Source of the DNA: Lachnospiraceae bacterium
GTDB taxonomy: Bacteria > Bacillota > Clostridia > Lachnospirales > Lachnospiraceae
Length of the DNA: 64,000 nucleotides
Direction: 5' to 3'
Assembly (NCBI GenBank): GCA_900168235.1
Contig: FUZG01000007.1
Location: forward strand, 62,001 to 126,000
This document shows positions 61,759 to 64,000 of this stretch, in pieces. A model generated the notes under the pieces. The model did not search any database. It was not told the origin of the DNA and saw only the letters and a list, made by a program, of their open reading frames with translations. A program made the translations under genes and the position numbers. Positions within the stretch are counted from its first letter, which is position 1. Each line of letters starts with the position of its first letter.

Positions 61759-61809
61759 AAAGTACATCCAAAGAAACAATATTTGTTTGTATCGATATTA
61801 GTACTTTTG
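61757..61809. repeat. AT-rich palindrome next to the DnaA boxes
   Basis: Outer arms CAAAAGTAC (61757-61765) and GTACTTTTG (61801-61809) are perfect; inside lies the palindrome AAACAA-TAT-TTGTTT (61774-61788). It touches the last DnaA box. Could be an operator for a dimeric regulator or part of a replication-type site. Confidence 0.5.
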
Positions 61810-62004
61810 TTTTGTTTAAATATTATAAATAACGAGTGCGTCACAAGAAATGTTTGTAAAAGTATTGACTGAGGAATTGTATAAACAATAAACGATTTCG
61901 GATGTGCAAAAATATGTCCCTAAATGTTGGGATTGACAGGGGAATAAGTGAAATGGCATCATATTGTAGAATCTCGGGTTTAGAGATGGAAGGAGTCTGA
62001 AATC

Positions 62005-62895
62005 ATGGCGATTGACAGAAAGAGCTGGTTCAGAAAACAGCTGGCAGTTTGGCACGAAAGTATCGTACCGCCTTTTTTATATCCTATTGCATTAAAGAAC
62101 TGGTTTAGAAAGTGCACAGGAAGAGAGCTTGATCTCAAAAATCCAAAGACCTATTGTGACAAGATCAACTGGATCAAACTCTATGGAGTAACTCCTGAGA
62201 TGACACGGCTTTCTGACAAGCTTCTCGTGAGGGACTTTGTTGCAGAAAAGATCGGTGAGCAGTATCTTGTGCCTGTATTGGGATCCTGGGACAGATTTGA
62301 CGATATAGACTTTGATTCTCTTCCGAAAAAATTTGCGCTCAAGACGAATCATGGTTCTGCGACAAATATAATCGTTGAGGATAAAGAAGCACTTGATATG
62401 AAAGAAGCCAGAGAAAAAATGAATTTCTGGATGAGCTTAAACTTTGCGTTTGAGTTTGGATATCAGCTTCAGTACAGAGATATAAAGAGAAAGATCATTG
62501 CGGAAGAGTTTATAGAGAACAGCGGTAATGACCTTTTTGATTACAAGTTCCACTGCTTTAACGGTAAACCTCTCTATATAGAATACATAGGCGGAAGAAA
62601 GAGCTCTGCCCGTGAGATATATCTTGATACAGAGTGGAATCCGGTGGATTTTTATGACGCAGTATTTCCGAGATACGAGAAAGTGCCTGAAAAGCCTGTG
62701 TGCCTTGAAAAACTTGTAGAGCTGGCATCCACATTGAGCGAAGGCTGGAATTACGTCAGAGTGGATTTTTACGTACTCGATAACGGTGATATCAAATTCG
62801 GAGAAATGACATTTACACCGGGATCAGGCCAGTATACATGGAATCCGCCTGAAGCAGATTTGTTCATGGGAGAAAAGATAGAACTTCCAATATAA
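62005..62895 (+). CDS. TupA-like ATP-grasp protein
   Basis: 296 residues, matching TupA-like ATP-grasp proteins (PF14305). AAGGAG (61989-61994) lies 10 bases before the ATG. Landmarks: LKNPKTYCDKINWIKLY, LSDKLLVRDFVAEKIGEQYLVPVLGSWDRFDDIDFDSLPKKFALKTNHGS (ATP-binding Lys), IIAEEFIEN, and WNYVRVDFYVLDNGDIKFGEMTFTPGSG, the C-terminal metal-site segment. TupA takes part in teichuronopeptide synthesis in alkaliphilic Bacillus; family members are thought to join an amino acid or similar group to a glycan. Here it could modify carboxyl groups of the HexNAcA or nonulosonate; this is an inference. Confidence 0.9.
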   Translation: MAIDRKSWFRKQLAVWHESIVPPFLYPIALKNWFRKCTGRELDLKNPKTYCDKINWIKLYGVTPEMTRLSDKLLVRDFVAEKIGEQYLVPVLGSWDRFDDIDFDSLPKKFALKTNHGSATNIIVEDKEALDMKEAREKMNFWMSLNFAFEFGYQLQYRDIKRKIIAEEFIENSGNDLFDYKFHCFNGKPLYIEYIGGRKSSAREIYLDTEWNPVDFYDAVFPRYEKVPEKPVCLEKLVELASTLSEGWNYVRVDFYVLDNGDIKFGEMTFTPGSGQYTWNPPEADLFMGEKIELPI

Positions 62896-62899
62896 AATA

Positions 62900-62928
62900 T
62901 TGCATGCTGATATGCAGACTGCTACAAT
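62900..62928 (+). promoter_or_regulatory. Candidate promoter for the acyl-carrier-protein gene
   Basis: TTGCAT (62900-62905) and TACAAT (62923-62928) are 17 bases apart, just after the stop of the TupA-like gene. Start near 62935, leader about 80 bases. Confidence 0.45.
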
Positions 62929-63014
62929 AACAGCGAAGAAATCTGTTATATAAGTAAGGGGAAAATTTTGAACCTTACATCAATATATATGTGTAATTGA
63001 AAGCGAGGATTTAA

Positions 63015-63242
63015 ATGGACGAATTACTTGATCTTCTGTCCGAGATCAGACCGGATGTTGATTTTCAGAATGAAGAGGCACTTATCGATGACGAGATACT
63101 TGAGTCTGATGATATCGCGTCTATCGTGAGCGAGATTAACGACCAGTTCAATATCGATATCGATGTTAATGATGTTCTCCCTGAGAACTTCAATACAGTT
63201 GAAGCTATGTGGGATTATATTCAGAAGCTTCAGAATGAATAA
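63015..63242 (+). CDS. Small acyl/aminoacyl carrier protein (ACP/DltC-like)
   Basis: 75 residues, acidic, four-helix carrier-protein pattern: LLDLLSEIRPDVDFQNEEALIDDEILESDDIASIVSEI with a second helix pair ending VLPENFNTVEAMWDYIQKL. Ser in ILESDDI is at the place of the phosphopantetheine serine of the DSL/DSF-D motif, but Asp is replaced by Glu before it and the following hydrophobic residue by Asp. GAGG is the ribosome site. DltC-like proteins carry D-alanine for cell-wall esters; no DltA, DltB or MBOAT gene is in the window. Context after a TupA-like ligase suggests surface-polymer modification. Confidence 0.82.
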   Translation: MDELLDLLSEIRPDVDFQNEEALIDDEILESDDIASIVSEINDQFNIDIDVNDVLPENFNTVEAMWDYIQKLQNE

Positions 63243-63280
63243 AAATAAGTTATTCTTAATAAAGAATTAAGGTGGATAGA

Positions 63281-63313
63281 ACGGCTGATTCCTTGAAGGG
63301 GTCAGCCGTTTTC
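63281..63313 (+). terminator. Terminator after the carrier-protein gene
   Basis: ACGGCTGA (63281-63288) pairs with TCAGCCGT (63302-63309) and is followed by TTTTC. A smaller hairpin ATTCTT-AATA-AAGAAT precedes it. The T-run is short, but position just after the stop supports a terminator. Confidence 0.7.
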
Positions 63314-63321
63314 GCTATAAT
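63293..63321 (+). promoter_or_regulatory. Promoter of the secreted-protein gene
   Basis: TTGAAG (63293-63298) and a perfect TATAAT (63316-63321) are 17 bases apart. The -35 lies in the loop of the preceding terminator hairpin. Start near 63328 gives a leader of 120 bases before ATG 63448. Confidence 0.65.
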
Positions 63322-63447
63322 ATAGAACGTTGAATGTTGTTGAAGGAACATTCAGCTAAACCATATTTTTGTACAGAAACAAAAATCAGCGCACAAAGGA
63401 TCACAATTTTTTGAACGGTGATAATGTTTCGGAATGGGAGAGTAAAC

Positions 63448-64000
63448 ATGAGAAGAAGAACAGGAAAGATGATTTCCATGCTTCTTGCTGCTGCCATGGT
63501 ATTTACCATGAACACTTCAGTTTTTGCTGAAGAGATCAGCGGTGTGGAAGAAGAGATTGAGGCAGTAGAACAGACTGCGGACTTTGAAGAAGCTGCAGAA
63601 GCAGAGATCTGTTCCACAAATACTCCGGTCAGAGAGCTTTTAAGCGGTAATGTTATTCTTACTGTAAGTGATGATCAGCTTGAGGATATCTGGGCTCTTT
63701 CAGACAATACAGTTGAAGAGACAACTATTTCTGATGCTGTATATGCATTAACAGAAGTTGAGAGCAACGGAAAGAAATACAAACTTGTCTCAGAAAACAA
63801 CGGTAAGTGGAGACTGACAGATGGTAAGAACACATCTGAGACTATTTCCTCCGGTAACCTAAAGATGACTTACGGCATCAAGGATTTTGGAAAGACAACC
63901 AGCACACCGGTTGAAGTAAAGAACGGAAAGCTTCTCGGAATCACAGGTAACCAGACTATCGTATTTACACTGACTCTCGACAAGATCAATGATGAGAAGA
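63448..64000 (+). CDS. Secreted protein of unknown function, 3' truncated by window
   Basis: The frame opens with ATG at 63448 (GGGAG at 63436-63440) and stays open to the window end, giving 184 residues. Signal peptide: MRRRTGKMISMLLAAAMVF, with likely cleavage after SVFA. The mature part begins with an acidic stretch (EEISGVEEEIEAVEQ) and continues with a beta-rich region (GKYKL-type strands, KWRLTDGKNTSETISSGN, LGITGNQTIVFTLTLDK). No family is recognised. It has its own promoter and is likely exported or cell-wall associated. Confidence 0.85.
   Translation, partial: MRRRTGKMISMLLAAAMVFTMNTSVFAEEISGVEEEIEAVEQTADFEEAAEAEICSTNTPVRELLSGNVILTVSDDQLEDIWALSDNTVEETTISDAVYALTEVESNGKKYKLVSENNGKWRLTDGKNTSETISSGNLKMTYGIKDFGKTTSTPVEVKNGKLLGITGNQTIVFTLTLDKINDEK

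Larger units (their letters stand above)
61445..62004. other. AT-rich intergenic region without genes
   Basis: 560 bases between the NlpC/P60 terminator and the TupA-like gene. No frame of useful length is preceded by a ribosome site. It holds the DnaA-box cluster and a palindrome listed separately. AAGGAG (61989-61994) is the ribosome site of the next gene. A TTGACT at 61865 and a TTGACA at 61933 are present, but neither has a well-spaced -10, so the promoter of the next gene is not placed. Confidence 0.6.

Noticed and set aside
61933-61972. Promoter for the TupA-like gene from TTGACA at 61933
   Set aside because: The nearest -10-like hexamers (TATTGT, TAGAAT) are 23 and 28 bases away, too far for sigma-A.
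1-64000. tRNA, rRNA, CRISPR arrays, intact insertion sequences or prophage
   Set aside because: Scanned for regular short repeats, transposase or integrase motifs and rRNA-like stretches; none was seen. A tRNA or cmsearch scan would be needed to exclude them fully.

Overview
The window reads as chromosomal DNA of a low-to-mid GC Gram-positive anaerobe, most likely a Lachnospiraceae member of the Butyrivibrio type. This rests on gene content (YfhO proteins, an LTA-synthase-like enzyme, CotH, TupA-like ATP-grasp, NlpC/P60 with SH3 domains), purine-rich AGGAG-type ribosome sites, frequent GTG/TTG starts and ATGA stop-start overlaps. The genus is an inference. Almost all of the 64 kb is one surface-polysaccharide superlocus, nearly all on the + strand. 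It is cut by the window at both ends: a glycosyltransferase at the left and a secreted protein at the right.

Layout. 1-7.7 kb: UDP-N-acetyl-L-fucosamine enzymes (fnlA, fnlB, fnlC) with glycosyltransferases, a Wzy-like polymerase and a WbsX-like protein. 7.9-9.6 kb: a RecQ-type helicase lacking the usual winged-helix region, set between polysaccharide genes and preceded by a long palindromic element. 9.6-26.1 kb: a repeat-unit assembly block with the initiating phosphoglycosyltransferase, two Wzx flippases, many GT2/GT4 enzymes, a KpsS/KpsC-like transferase, a first NeuB-type synthase, and a CMP-sugar synthetase fused to a PseG-type hydrolase. 26.1-27.6 kb: a lone minus-strand SDR reductase, a back-to-back promoter pair and about 600 bp of nested inverted repeats that look like a large structured RNA. 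27.6-50.2 kb: three YfhO-type GT-C membrane proteins, the rfbF-rfbG-rfbH route to CDP-4-keto-3,6-dideoxyglucose, an aldolase fused to a MptE/DUF115-like domain, a HAD phosphatase, a thiamine-diphosphate enzyme, a GtrB-like polyprenyl-phosphate sugar synthase, further glycosyltransferases and a CapA-like protein. 50.2-55.5 kb: a compact operon with its own promoter, making an N-acetylhexosaminuronate (TviB/TviC-like) and a CMP-nonulosonic acid (neuB, neuC, neuA). 55.5-64 kb: cell-envelope genes (CotH kinase-like, LTA-synthase-like, NlpC/P60), a terminator, an AT-rich intergenic region with a cluster of DnaA-box sequences, a TupA-like ATP-grasp protein, a small acyl-carrier protein and a secreted protein.

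How it fits together. Nucleotide sugars are made in the cytoplasm (UDP-L-FucNAc, UDP-HexNAcA, two CMP-nonulosonates, a CDP-3,6-dideoxyhexose derivative). Repeat units are built on undecaprenyl phosphate by the phosphoglycosyltransferase and the glycosyltransferases, then exported by Wzx and polymerised by Wzy. The GtrB-like synthase and the YfhO/ArnT-like GT-C proteins probably decorate the polymer outside the membrane. The most novel-looking parts are the CDP-dideoxysugar/TPP-enzyme/aldolase-fusion cassette, which suggests a branched-chain sugar, and the large structured intergenic elements.
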